From Sepiola atlantica (taxonomy: Eukaryota > Mollusca > Cephalopoda > Sepiida > Sepiolidae): DNA of 64,000 bases. Below the pieces are notes generated by a model. That model did no database searches. It was not told the origin of the DNA and was given only the letters and a program-made list of their open reading frames with translations. The position numbers and the translations under genes were made by a program. Location: the NCBI GenBank assembly GCA_963556195.1, contig OY744544.1, positions 45,648,984 to 45,712,983 on the forward strand, given 5' to 3'. How positions within the stretch are numbered: the stretch's first letter is position 1; every line of letters starts with the position of its first letter. This document shows, in pieces, positions 44,193-56,105 of the stretch.

Positions 44193-46785
44193 TGAATTCT
44201 CATATAAAATTCATTCATTCACAACTGAAGATTTGCAAATTTAGAGCATCGTACATCATATGAAATCAATTCATTCACAACTGAAGATTTGCAAATTTTG
44301 AGCATCGTACGTCATATGAAATCAATTCATTTACAACTGAAGATTTGAAAATTTAGAGCATCGTACGTCATATAAAATCAATTCATTTACAACTGAAGAT
44401 TTGAAAAGTTAGAGCATCATACGTCATATAAAATCAATTCATTTACAACTGAAGATTTGAATATTTAGAGCATCGTACGTCATATAAAATTAATTCATTT
44501 ACAACTGAAGATTTGAAAATTTTGAGCATCGTACGTCATATAAAATCCATTCATTTACAACTTAAGATTCGAAAATTTAGAGCATTGAACGTCATATAAA
44601 ATCAATTCATTTACAACTGAAGATTTGAAAAGTTAGAGCATCGTACGTCATATAAAATCAATTCATTTACAACTGAATATTTGCAAATTTAGAGCATTGA
44701 ACGTCATATAAAATCAATTCCTTTTCAACTGAAGATTTGAAAATTTTGAGCATCGTACGCCATATTAAATCAATCGATTTACAACTGAAGATTTGAAAAG
44801 TTAGAGAATTGTACGTCATATTAAATCAATTCATTTACAACTGAAGATTTGAAAAGTTAGAGCATCGTACGTCATATAAAATCAATTCATTTACAACTGA
44901 AGATTTGAAAAGTTAGAGCATCGTACGTCATATAAAATCAATTCATTTACAACTGAAGATTTGAAAATTTTGAGCATCGTACGTCATATGAAATCAATTC
45001 ATTTACAACCGAAAGTTTGAATATTTAGAGCATCGTACGTCATATGAAATCAATTCATTTACAACTGAAAATTTGAAATTTTGAGCATCGTACGTCATAT
45101 GAAATCAATACATTTACAACTGAAGATTTGAAAAGTCAGAGCTTCGTATGTAATATAAAATCAATTCATTTACAACTGAAGATTTGAAAATTTTGAGTAT
45201 CGTACGTCATATAAAATCAATTCATTTACAACTGAAGATTTGAAAATTTTGAGCATCGTACGTCATATTAAATCAATTCATTTACAACTGAAGATTTGAA
45301 AAGTTAGAGCATCGTACGTCATATAAAATCAATTCATTTACAACTGAAGATTTGAAAAGTTAGAGCATCGTACGTCATATAAAATCAATTCATTTACAAC
45401 TGAAGATTTGAAAAGTTAGAGCATCGTACGTCATATAAAATCAATTCATTTACAACTGAAGATTTGAAAAGTTAGAGCATCGTACGTCATATTAAATCAA
45501 TTCATTTACAACTGAAAGTTTGAATATTTAGAGCATCGTACGTCATATAAAATAACTTCATTTACAACTGAAGATTTTAACATTTTGAGCATCGTACGTC
45601 ATATGAAATCAATACATTTACAACTGAAGATTTGAAAAGTCAGAGCTTCGTATGTAATATAAAATTAATTCATTTACAACTGAAGATTTGAATATTTAGA
45701 GCATCGTACGTCATATAAAATCAATTCATTTACAACTGAAAGTTTGAATATTTAGAGCATCGTACGTCATATCAAATCAATTCATTTACAACTGAAGATT
45801 TGAAAAGTTAGAGCATCGTACGTCATATAAAATCAATTCATTTACAACTGAAGATTTGAAAATTTTTAGCATCGTACGTCATATGAAATCAATTCATTTA
45901 CAACCGAAAGTTTGAATATTTAGAGCATCGTACGTCATATGAAATCAATTCATTTACAACTGAAGATTTGAAATTTTGAGCATCGTACGTCATATGAAAT
46001 CAATACATTTACAACTGAAGATTTGAAAAGTCAGAGCTTCGTATGTAATATAAAATTAATTCATTTACAACTGAAGATTTGAAAATTTTGAGTATCGTAC
46101 GTCATATGAAATCAATTCATTTACAACTGAAGATTTGAAAATTTTGAGCATCGTACGTCATATTAAATCAATTCATTTACAACTGAAGATTTGAAAAGTT
46201 AGAGCATCGTACGTCATATAAAATCAATTCATTTACTACTGAAGATTTGAAAAGTTAGAGCATCGTACGTCATATAAAATCAATTCATTTACAACTGAAG
46301 ATTTGAAAAGTTAGAGCATCGTACGTCATATAAAATCAATTCATTTACAACTGAAAGTTTGAATATTTAGAGCATCGTACGTCATATAAAATAACTTCAT
46401 TTACAACTGAAGATTTTAACATTTTGAGCATCGTACGTCATATGAAATCAATACATTTACAACTGAAGATTTGAAAAGTCAGAGCTTCGTATGTAATATA
46501 AAATTAATTCATTTACAACTGAAGATTTGAAAATTTTGAGCATCGTACGTCATATGAAATCAATTCATTTACAACCGAAAGTTTGAATATTTAGAGCATC
46601 GTACGTCATATGAAATCAATTCATTTACAACTGAAGATTTGAAAAGTCAGAGCTTCGTACGTAATATAAAATCAATTCATTTACAACTGAAGATTTGCAA
46701 ATTTTGAGCATCGTACATCATATCAAATCAATTTATTTACAACTGAAGATTTGATTAGTTTGAGCATCGTACGTTTACGAATAAG
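44193..46785. repeat. 56-bp satellite array, about 46 units, higher-order structure
   Basis: The unit is ATCAATTCATTTACAACTGA, AGATTTGAAAAGTTAGAGCA, TCGTACGTCATATAAA. Variant units (CCGAAAGTTTGAATATT; GTCAGAGCTTCGTATGTAAT; GATTTTAACATTTTGAGC) recur in the same order 840-895 bp apart (15-16 units), so whole blocks were duplicated. Left-end units are more diverged than internal ones. CpG-rich CGTACGTC is conserved in most units. 56 is not a multiple of 3 and no long frame exists. Confidence 0.95.
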
Positions 46786-47089
46786 TAATTCATCTACTTA
46801 TTAATGTTGACAGAAACTTAAATAAACATTTTCTAAAAATATGATACAAAAATAAGGTACAAAAATAAGATACAAAAATAAGATACAAAAATACCTGAGG
46901 AACCTTTCATCCCAGACATGCAAGAATACCTTGACATTTTGTATTATGTGATGATGTCAGCAAAAGTTGGTTTAAATGCCAAAACCATAGAAATAGTTTT
47001 TTTCTAAATCAATTACAGGGGAAAGATGAGAACAATAAAGAAAGTGGGAGGTTTCTTATTGCATCAACATGTGTTCTATCTGTATGTAA
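46786..47089. other. Unannotated stretch
   Basis: Contains AAAATAAGATACA repeated four times at 46850-46890. No gene. Confidence 0.5.
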
Positions 47090-47232
47090 GCATGTCATGT
47101 TTATGTTTGAAATGTTATTTTGTCAGTGTGTCATACATAAGTTTGAAATAGCATTTTCTAACGTTTGAAATGTCATTTTCGTCAGTCTGTCCCACTTAAG
47201 TTTGAAATAGCATTTCGTTGGTTTGTTATGTT
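47090..47232 (+). repeat. Short array related to the 73-bp satellite core
   Basis: Three to four copies of AAGTTTGAAATAGCATTT with CAGTCTGTC-type spacers, matching 18970-19310 and the core of 33125-34668. Confidence 0.75.
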
Positions 47233-47532
47233 TATTATTTTGACGATTTAGAAGAGTATTTTGGTAAAGACGTGGTTCACTTTTCAGCATTATTTAAATA
47301 TGACTTTAATCTCTCATGGATCCCATAAAATACGCCAGGAAATTTAAATTCCACGTTTGTTTACAGACAAAAATCATAGTTTGGGGTAGATTTTTCGTAA
47401 ATGTAGAAAGTTCTCTACACATCAATCATTATGGCGACCAATTGTAGTGGAGAAAAGTAATTTTCAAAGGTGAAGAGAATCAAGAATCACTCAGTTGTCT
47501 CAATTAAGATCAAAAGTGCAATAAGATCTCTG

Positions 47533-48228
47533 ATGTCCGTTTCCATCGCAGAGTGTATCGATACTCGAGGGCTGACTTGGACAGCGTCAGATCTTTCATA
47601 TTAGAAATTCTTCTAGATTCCATTTTAGAAAATAATGTGCCCTGTATCACATCCGATTTAACTGATTGGAAATTCCAACAGAAACGAAATAGTCAGCGGT
47701 GGTACACCCCTGAATGTGTTGCCACTATTGCTCACAGAAATCACTATTTCAATTGCTTTCAACAAAGATCGATGTTCTGAAACCAAAGCCGCCTTTAGGA
47801 CTGCCCGCAAAAATGCAAGAGAGTCCTATGTCGAGTCCGTTAAATCTAGAGTAGCTGAGCAGAAGCTTGGTTTCATGGTTTGTTTTTGACAAACAACAAA
47901 CGGGTCCTGAACAGATGTAAGACTTCGATTTCAACCATCAGTAATGGACCAGAAGTGATCTCCTCAGCATCTGATAAAGCCAAACTTTTGTTTGCTCGAC
48001 TGAGCTCCAATCTATGGTAAATTATTCACAACAAGAACTCGTCTAGCTGCAACCACTGTAAATGATTTTCCTTTCTTCCTCTGTGTACCTAAAACTAAAT
48101 GGAACTTTCTTTCCGAGAACTATGCGTCTGTAGAACACAATACTCCGGGGGTGCTTCCCAGCTGACTACAACATAATCGTTTCCAGTACAATGATACCAA
48201 ATTCTTGTTCAGCCATCCTCTTAAATAA
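47533..48228 (+). pseudogene. Family B LINE with the RT core deleted
   Basis: The plus strand reads RVYRYSRADLDSVRSFILEI, QRWYTPECVATIAHRNHYFN, then after a frame change KAAFRTARKNARESYVESVK and SNGPEVISSASDKAKLLFAR, typical of the linker between endonuclease and RT in Jockey-like LINEs. At about 48010-48025 it jumps directly to TTRTRLAATTVNDFPFFLCV and PKTKWNF, the post-RT tail, ending NDTKFLFSHPLK-stop (48226-48228). About 300-400 residues with the whole RT palm, including YADD, are missing. It runs into (GA)n 18 bp later. Confidence 0.85.
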
Positions 48229-48245
48229 TTAAATCCTGCCAATAA

Positions 48246-48246
<1 letters not shown>

Positions 48247-48298
<52 letters not shown>
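48247..48298. repeat. (GA)n microsatellite
   Basis: About 26 GA units just 3' of the LINE stop codon; the following 60 bp stays purine-rich. Confidence 0.95.
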
Positions 48299-48300
<2 letters not shown>

Positions 48301-49504
48301 GAAGAAAGAGAGAGGAAGTGACAGAAGCGAAAGTGATAGATACCGTATAAAATAAGAAGGAGGGGGGTTCAAACAACATGAAGTGAGAGAGGGTGAAAGT
48401 GTTAGATAGAACTTTAGTAACAGATAGAATACTTGGTTAGTTAATTGCAAATTACAGCTAATTAGAACAATTCAAATGGAAGTTTTTATCTAACATAACT
48501 CTATCCAAAAACTGAGGAATATTTTAGTATGTACTTTGTATCATTAAAATATATAATAAAAAAGCCTTAGTGAACCAAACGTTAACTAACTTAGCTTTAG
48601 TATAATAATGGATGTCATTTTTGTATATCTCTTATCATCTCTTAAAGTGTTCTTATAATGCTAAAAATCGAAAAAATTTGAACAAATATGTTAATTTTTA
48701 AAATTTTCTTTTCATGTTTTTAAGACTATGGTTGTCTTTTGGAAGAGCCTCGCCCTGAAATGTCTACCTTGGCACAGCCTTATTTACACGTTTTCTCACA
48801 AGAACAATGGATGAACAAGTGCTCATTGCAAAAGCTGTGAAATCAAAAGCAATTTCTTCGTTTCTTTTTAAGTATTCAGATTTTGAATTTTGGCAATTTC
48901 TCTGTGACAAACAGTTCTTTCTTTAAAGAGACTTTGAAATATACATGGTTGACGTATTTTATTTCTAAGGCTATTTTGTTGCGTATCAATCAGTTCAATA
49001 AAAATAGACATTTATGACATGCTAGACTGATATTTTACATACATGCAATGCAAAAAACGTTTTTTTCTACTTGTCAGAGTTTCATATATGCTATGTAGAT
49101 TTTTATCAAACTTGCGTTTCACTAACAAGAAAATTTTTAAATGTCTTCTCGATAAATGTAAGAGATAAATAATATGATTGATGAAAAGGAATGCATTTTA
49201 AAACTTCTTCTTTCAGATTTCCCAAATCTCCTTTAAAAATGTACAAACAAAAAAATAAACTACTTATTTGACATTATTGATTTTACATATTCAACTTGCT
49301 TTATCAGTGCAATCTATACATTTATATTTATATACATTTATATTTACATACATTTACAGAAATAAAAATGATTATGTGTGTTAATAACAAATCTAAGTAA
49401 TTGATTTTAAACTACAGCAAATACGACTATGATTAGGACTATGATATCAGCAATGACCACTATGGTTACAACGTACATATCAGTGTCTTTAAAATATGTG
49501 TAAA
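48299..49504. other. Unannotated AT-rich stretch
   Basis: TTTATATACATTTATATTTA-type short repeats near 49320-49350. No gene supported. Confidence 0.5.
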
Positions 49505-49905
49505 AAGTACAGAATAGTTAACATTTGAGAACTTGTAAACAAGAAAAAAACAACAACAACATATAATTTTGATAAAACGCATTAGAATGAAATTCTCTAC
49601 CGCACTCGCCTAGTTTTAACGTGTGGAATCGATTTTTAAGATGTTTTTAAGTGGTAAAAGTACAGAATAGTTAACACTCGAGAACTTATAAACCAAAAAC
49701 AAAAATAGCAAAACCCGCCTATTTTTAACATCTGGAAACGATTTGTAAGATGTTTTTCACAGTAAAAATCCTTGCAAATCGTTTTCACATGTAAAAACTA
49801 GTCGGGTTTGGTACAAAAATTCATTCTAATGCGTTTTATATAAATTATTTATTGTTTCTCTTTTGGTTTACAAGTTCTTGAATGTTAACTATTCTGTACC
49901 AATGT
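49505..49905. repeat. Three-unit repeat with one unit inverted
   Basis: GTACAGAATAGTTAACA-TTGAGAACTTGTAAAC begins unit 1 (49506) and unit 2 (49659). Unit 3 is inverted and ends TTAACTATTCTGTACC (about 49900). AAAACGCATTAGAATGAA (unit 1) pairs with TTCATTCTAATGCGTTTT (unit 3). Units 2 and 3 meet at TTTTTCACAGTAAAAATCC, with GGAAACGATTTGTAAGATG pairing with CTTGCAAATCGTTTTC. It can fold into a hairpin with arms over 100 bp. Confidence 0.85.
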
Positions 49906-49993
49906 TACCAATAAGTGTAGAATAAAAAAAACCCTACTTATTTCACTTCCTTGGCATTATTGACGTGATACATAATCTAATATATAAATAAAC

Positions 49994-50335
49994 TAGCTGT
50001 ACCTACCCGGCGTTATCCGGGATGCAGTGAAGCCATTTTAATTTTTAATTTTAATTTGTTTGCACATAAGATAGACAACTATTATATTCTTCAATCTAAA
50101 CTCCTTGCTGATTTTTATTTTTAGGTCGTTATTTAAAAATGTTTCATATTAGCAGTCGTCTGTGTCGGACTAAGTAATTTTTAAAATAAATTGTAGAGAG
50201 GACCGTTATTATATTGTACGACATAGTACGACAAATAGAAATTGAGTAATCAGAAACAAAGTTTAATTTCTCAGCTACTATTTGGGTCTGAGTTTGAAAA
50301 TCTGACAAAATAACTTTACATGTTAGAAGTAAATG
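49994..50335 (-). repeat. Dispersed repeat D1, reverse copy
   Basis: Begins ACTAGCTGTACCTACCCGGC then GTTATCCGGGAT, and ends AAATCTGACAAAATAACTTT then ACATGTTAGAAG, the reverse of the 42390 element. About 340 bp. It shares the Pol-free, AT-rich, CCCGGC-ended architecture. A 5'-end-only relative lies at 52150-52235. Confidence 0.75.
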
Positions 50336-50616
50336 TGTTTATGTTCACACACAATCTGATAAACGGGTCATAAATAATAGTGAATTAGTTGTGACTATGA
50401 TGTCAGCAATGTTGATGACTATGTTAACAAAATGTATGTCAGTGGTGTCAACCATGTTGGCAGCATCGATCACCTTGACTATTGCTGTCTAATGCTACCA
50501 ATGTCACATCCATATTGACTAAAATTAAAAGCTCATACAAAACAAACTCTATTCTATGTTCGAATAGGATGACAAGCAATTACTTTCACATTCATTTTGT
50601 GGACAACACACACCAC

Positions 50617-50620
<4 letters not shown>

Positions 50621-50661
<41 letters not shown>
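50621..50661. repeat. (TA)n microsatellite
   Basis: About 20 TA units. Confidence 0.95.
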
Positions 50662-50664
<3 letters not shown>

Positions 50665-50762
50665 ATTTTTCACTTAGAAAAAATATTATTCAGTGAAGAC
50701 CGGGATTAGTTCAATAAAAACAAGCTCGATGATACTCGATTACAGGGTACAGAGCATTTATA

Positions 50763-51436
50763 TGTGATTTTTTGAAGGCTTACCAAAGCATTCCGTTCAG
50801 GAGCCCAATCAACACCACAAAAGATTTTTTCATTCAAAAATTATTTATCAGTTTTCAAATTAAAGAGTTTTTTACCTACACGTGTTTCACTACCAAGCAG
50901 GTCCTTGCTTGGCAGATCATCAGGGAAATTAAGTATCTGGAATAAGAATTAGAATTACAACAACCGGCAATACACAATGTGGTGTTGCTTTAATTAATGT
51001 CACTTAAGAAGGGAAGAAAAAAATAAAAGAAAAAAGAAAAAGATAAAAAGGAAAAACTAGAATAATATCTCACAAGATTTTCACAACATTGTTGCTACTA
51101 GGCGAAACAGCAAAAAATTAGTCCCAAACCAGCAAAAACAGAAAAAAAGTTTAGTCCCAAGTGCACTCCAATGAAACAGTAATAATGAGCGAGAATACAC
51201 CTTCTTGATGGGCAACACAACTATGAAAAGTATCCCCCCCCAAATAAAGACCAAACACTCAAAACTCCGTTCACCAGTTATCATTCCAAGCCACTGATAG
51301 TATTGGCATTCCAGATCTATTCCATCAAAAGGAAAGGCAACACAAAAATGATAAATAATTTTTGAATGAAAAAATCTTTTGTGGTGTTGATTGGGCTCCT
51401 GAACGGAATGCTTTGGTAAGCCTTCAAAACATCACA
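50763..51436. mobile_element. Non-autonomous element with ~88-bp terminal inverted repeats
   Basis: Left arm 50763-50850 (TTGAAGGCTTACCAAAGCAT, TCCGTTCAGGAGCCCAATCA, ACACCACAAAAGATTTTTTC) and right arm 51349-51436, its reverse complement with very few differences. The 498-bp centre has no transposase frame. The right end runs into (CA)n(TA)n, so target-site duplications cannot be judged. Probably a MITE or fold-back transposon, and young given the arm identity. Confidence 0.8.
50884..50923 (-). other. Hammerhead-like core motif inside the TIR element
   Basis: The minus strand reads CTGATGA, then a strong stem-loop (CTGCCAAGCA ... TGCTTGGTAG), then GAAAC. CTGATGA-stem-GAAA is the conserved core order of hammerhead ribozymes. 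The closing position would be U-U and I see no proper stem III with a UH cleavage site, so activity is unproven and the match may be accidental. Confidence 0.35.
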
Positions 51437-51476
51437 CACACACACACACACACGCACACATATATATATATATATA
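51432..51476. repeat. (CA)n(TA)n microsatellite
   Basis: (CA)n with one GC interruption, then (TA)n, at the right end of the TIR element. Confidence 0.95.
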
Positions 51477-52609
51477 AATCAGGCGGATTCTTGAAGTAAG
51501 ACTTAAATAGCATTACATTCGACTAATCGATATCTGATCGTGTCATTGACGTACATTTTTAGTCTGTGTTCTTTACATAAAAATTCCAATCGATTTCATT
51601 GATTACATATCAAAGTAGTTGTGATTACTTGGTTTCCGTCGGCAAGCTATCAATATTCCCTCTTCCATTTTATATTTCTCTTGTCTGTGTTTGGAAAATA
51701 TTGACATCGTGATAACAGTAGAAAAAATAGTAAGAAAATGTAAAAGTAATTACATTATGCAGAAGCTTATAAATCTAGGAAAGAGTAATTGAAATAGTTG
51801 TTTCGTATCAAGATGGCGACGGTGATAAAAAAGGGACCCCTGTAGTCTTAAAATTAATCTACCCCTTGTAGTATGTGATATAAAGACACGTATAAATAGG
51901 AATTAAAATTAACATTCTTTTTTATTATAATAAAAATTATTATGATTAATAGTTTGATAGCAGAAATAAATAGGGAAATGTGGAAATTTTATTAAGGGTG
52001 TAAGCTTATGTTTCTGTTTCGGTGAGTAAAGGAACATCTCTCCACTTTAACAGTATTCTAAGCTGGAATAAGTATTTTCAGTAAAAAACACATAAATTCT
52101 ATTCATGCCAATAACATAGTGGAAGAAATAATAGGCTAGTTCGAACCAAGTACTCTTATGTCAGACGAATTGCTATTTGGGTCTGGCTTAGACAATCTGA
52201 TAAGATAACTTTATATCTTAGATTACTTATTCACAATTTTCCTAACTATTATTTGTTAAAAATACTAAAAACTTACACCCATAAACAATGACTGTGAATT
52301 GTGACCAGTCAATATAATTGCATTTTTACTATAGTTTGCAATCATCACATGTATTTTACAAAAAACACAACAGATGGCATGTCTCATCAATTAATGTTTA
52401 TTACATTTTTCTTCTTTATTTTTATATTTAAAAAAATACCTATAAATTTCAGAATACGTATTGAGCTCTACAAATAAAATGCTAACTCTGAACGTCAGTC
52501 ATTGATCTTCGCATTCTCAATAGACTAATGCTGTTGTCGTTATATATTTCGTACATATGCTTCACTAATTATACTTTAACCCCCGTCCCCGCTCTTATTT
52601 TATTATGTC
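51477..52609. other. Unannotated stretch with a D1 fragment
   Basis: No gene. 52150-52235 contains AATTGCTATTTGGGTCTGGC and GATAAGATAACTTTATATC, the end of repeat D1 in reverse orientation. Confidence 0.5.
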
Positions 52610-52695
52610 TATCATTCTCGCTACCGTCTCTCTCTCTCTCTGTTTCTCTCTCGCTCTCCTTCTATCTCTCTCTCTGTCTGTCTGTCTGTCTCTTT
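52610..52695. repeat. (TC)n degenerate microsatellite
   Basis: TCTC-rich with TGTC interruptions; the plus L/S-repeat frame is an artefact. Confidence 0.9.
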
Positions 52696-52829
52696 CTGCT
52701 TATTTATAGTCAAAGTTAATAAGACTTGTTTTGAATAGTCCATTATAAATAAAAGGAAATATCATCACGGAAATAACCCGTAGATTGAGAGGGAAGAGAA
52801 AAGGAAAGGGGGGAGGAAGATAGATCGCG

Positions 52830-52920
52830 AGCAAAAAGAGACTAATTTTGGATTTTGTCTTTATATTTTTTCAAATTTAACTAGCTTCCTGATTCAAACA
52901 CTAACCCAAGCTCTATGTGA
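52830..52920 (+). repeat. Dispersed repeat paired with 25015-25130
   Basis: AAAAAGAGACTAATTTTGG and CTTCCTGATTCAAACACTAA match the 25-kb copy. Confidence 0.7.
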
Positions 52921-52944
52921 GCCCCAACGTGTCATTGTGTTTCC

Positions 52945-52947
<3 letters not shown>

Positions 52948-52996
<49 letters not shown>
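52948..52996. repeat. (TA)n microsatellite
   Basis: About 24 TA units. Confidence 0.95.
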
Positions 52997-53000
<4 letters not shown>

Positions 53001-53109
53001 TATGAGATAAACCACATTTATAATTTATTATTGTTATAAAGGGCTGAATACTCTTTTGTAATGACAACAACCGAGAGGAAGAGGAAAGTAGTCTATACAC
53101 TGTAAATAA

Positions 53110-53535
53110 TAATAACATTTAAACAAACATTAAACAAATATAAAACAAACATAAAACAAACATTGAACAAACATTGAACAAATTATTTAAACAAACATTA
53201 AATAAACATTAAACAAACATTTAAACAAACATTAAACAAACATTAAGCAAACATTTAAACAAACATTAAACAAACATTTAAACAAACATTAAACAAATAT
53301 TAAACAAATATTTAAACAAACATTAAACAAACATTTAAACAAACATTAAACAAATATTAAAACAAACATTGAACAAACATGTAAACAAACATCAAACAAA
53401 CATTCAAACAAACATTAAACAAACATGTAAACAAACATTAAACAAACATTTAAACAAACATTAAACAAATATTAAAACAAACATTGAACAAATTATTTAA
53501 ACAAACATTAAATAAACATTTAAACAAACATGTAA
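53110..53535 (+). repeat. 10-11-bp AAACAAACATT array
   Basis: About 40 degenerate copies of AAACAAACATT/TTAAACAAACA. A ~150-bp block ending AACAAATTATTTAAACAAAC occurs at both ends (about 53175 and 53485), indicating block duplication within the array. Confidence 0.9.
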
Positions 53536-54299
53536 CTAGCAAATGAAACTTATTTTTCATCCTTTTTCCAAAGATGATTTTCTTTTCTCCCATTTAAACA
53601 TCCTTCACTTTCTGTTTAATTCATCTCAAACAAATTAGTTTGTGCGTAAAAATTGTTGATCTAACTTTGGATTCAGATAGATTAAGGAAATTAATAAAGA
53701 AACACAAAGACTTCAAGCAAATCGTGTAATTTGCAATCGTTATTTATTTCCAAACACAACTCGCATGGAATGGATCACCTGCTATTCGTTTTGAATGCTA
53801 ATCAACTTCAGAACTTTGGCCTTCCCAATTTGCTCGGCAATTTGGATCCATCGTGCATAATGCTAACTTGACAGCAACTTGGAGTAGAACCTTACGCAAT
53901 TAATCTTTTAGCCTTCCATGTGAAATGTGTAGCCAAGTCTACAAATATTATACTTGCCAAACACCTCTTGCAAGATATACATCTATGATCGTGGGCGAAC
54001 AGAAGTAGACTACCATTTGAGAGAGAAAGACGTGCACTTTCAATGTGGACTCTTTTCATTCAATTAAATGAATGGCTTGTAGATATCGCTAAATTAGCCA
54101 ACCTGTATATATTTCTTTGCTAGAAGTTCACATATAAAAAATCTTTCTTTAATAACTTAGAAAGATTTAAAGTTCTTATTCTTTACTGGAAGACTTCACA
54201 TGCTCGCTATCGCTTCGCAATTTAATTCCTATTCATTACTTGAAATCATTGAAACGAAACTAATCGCTAAAAGAAAGACAAGAATCCCTCTTTCTCTCT
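53536..54299. other. Unannotated stretch
   Basis: Slightly less AT-rich with no long frame. No similarity I can name. Confidence 0.4.
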
Positions 54300-54595
54300 T
54301 TCTATCTCCATCAAAGACAAGACAAAACTAACCGATAAGAAAAAGAAGACAAAACTCTCTCTTTCTCTTAGTATCGATAAGAAAAGACAACACTAATCGA
54401 TATGAAGACAAAACTAATCGATAAGGAAAAGAAGATAAAAGTAATCGATAAGAAAAATAGGCAAAACTCTATCTCTTTCTCTGTATATAGATAAGAAAAG
54501 ATAAACTTAATCGATATAAAGACAAAACTAATCGATAAGAAAAAGAAGATAAAACTAATCGATAAGAAAAAGAAAACAAAACTCTCTTTCCTTTG
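54300..54595 (+). repeat. Degenerate AATCGATAAGAAAAAGAAGA array
   Basis: AAACTAATCGATAAGAAAAA occurs repeatedly with interspersed CTCTCTTTCTCT blocks, giving alternating purine and pyrimidine segments. Confidence 0.8.
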
Positions 54596-55874
54596 CTCTG
54601 GGAATATTTTTGTGTCTATATTAAAAATGAAAAATATTCTTTCCTTCCTTTTTTATTATTATCAGTAATTATTGATATTATGCCTCTCCTCTATTGCTCA
54701 TAAATGTAAATGTGTCTTACTTGATGATTCATTCATTTCTTTTTATTATTATCAATTATTATTAAGATTAAGACTTTCTTTTGCTCATAAAATAAACTTA
54801 TGATTATTTAAGTGAACCAGACACATATACACTCACTTTTATTATATAGATTATACTTTTATGTTTGATTTGTCTGCTTTATGGCATATCAACCCTTTTA
54901 TGATTATTTAATAGCAAAACTCACTGTCTATTGGAAACGATTCATTTTATACGATTACTTGAACAAACATTTCTACTTTGCCTATAGATGAGTGAAAAAT
55001 GGTGGAAAAGTATTATTGAGTAAATGAACGATGTGGCTGGATGGGAACTCGACAGAGCAGAATTCCATAGTTTGTAGCAGCATCCATTAGACCAATCATA
55101 CACTCGTAATTATATTTATTATTATTATTAATTAACAAATCAGATAATATTTTATTATGCCCTCAGATATTAATTAACCAATGAGATTCTTAGTTTGATA
55201 AATTAAAAAGGAAACACTTAAATGAAACTTCAGATCTGTCATTGATCAGACCTTGACCTACACTTGTATTAACCATTTCTGATCAAATCTCATATCTCTA
55301 AAACCCTAGTAATTTTCCACCATTTCTAGAAAAATCATTTGTACAAAAAAAATCTATTTACTATTCAATGGCGCATGTGCACAAACAAAATAAAAAGTGA
55401 AAAGGAAAATTAAAATGATTTCATCCATCACTAATTTCTGTCAAGATTCTTCACAATTCGTTTTGAGTGGATCTTAAGAAATTATTGTGCATTTAATTAA
55501 CTAATTGACTGAGATCAACTTTGCTATGTGGAAAGAAGATTATACAAGGATTATCTTCTTGCACACTAACCTTTCTATGGGTCATATCGCAGCCTCATTT
55601 TCTGCCAATTTATAGCAACTTTTGATTAAGAGAAAAGTTTATACAGAAGAATGACTTCAAATAAAATCTACGCACAGAATCATCAATAAAATCCACAATC
55701 CTTTCCAACCATATTTAGAACATATAAACTTCAGTATATGCCTTACTTGTCAACCAAGTTTCAGTCATGAATGGCCAACAGTTTAAAATTGTTGATACAT
55801 CATTATATATTGTTTATCTCCATAGAATGGTTTTCATCCATTTATTTATTCATATTTGTGCCTTACCACTCACA
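54596..55874. other. Unannotated AT-rich stretch
   Basis: No supported gene. Two related TTTTTATTATTATCA stretches near 54650 and 54740. Confidence 0.45.
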
Positions 55875-56035
55875 AACCACTTCACAAGAAACAGTATTTG
55901 CTTTATCGCCGAAATCAATGGTAAACAGCTGTTGCGATAACACAAAATGACTTGAGACGGTTATTGAAAGAGACGGAGAGTGCTGGAAATCACTTGTTGT
56001 CATCCAGACTCCAGCCAAACCATTAGTTATAGAAT
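55875..56035 (+). repeat. Dispersed repeat paired with 1360-1545
   Basis: AACAGCTGTTGCGATAAC, GAGAGTGCTGGAAATC and TTGTTGTCATCCAGACTCCA match the copy near 1.4 kb. Confidence 0.6.
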
Positions 56036-56105
56036 CGTTTTCATCCATTTATTTCTTCATATTTGTATCTTTATGTGTGTTTATTATTAGTAGTAGTATT
56101 ATAAG

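Noticed and set aside
44193..46785. CRISPR-like array with 56-bp period
   Set aside because: The whole unit is conserved with no variable spacer; the variation is scattered substitutions shared in blocks.
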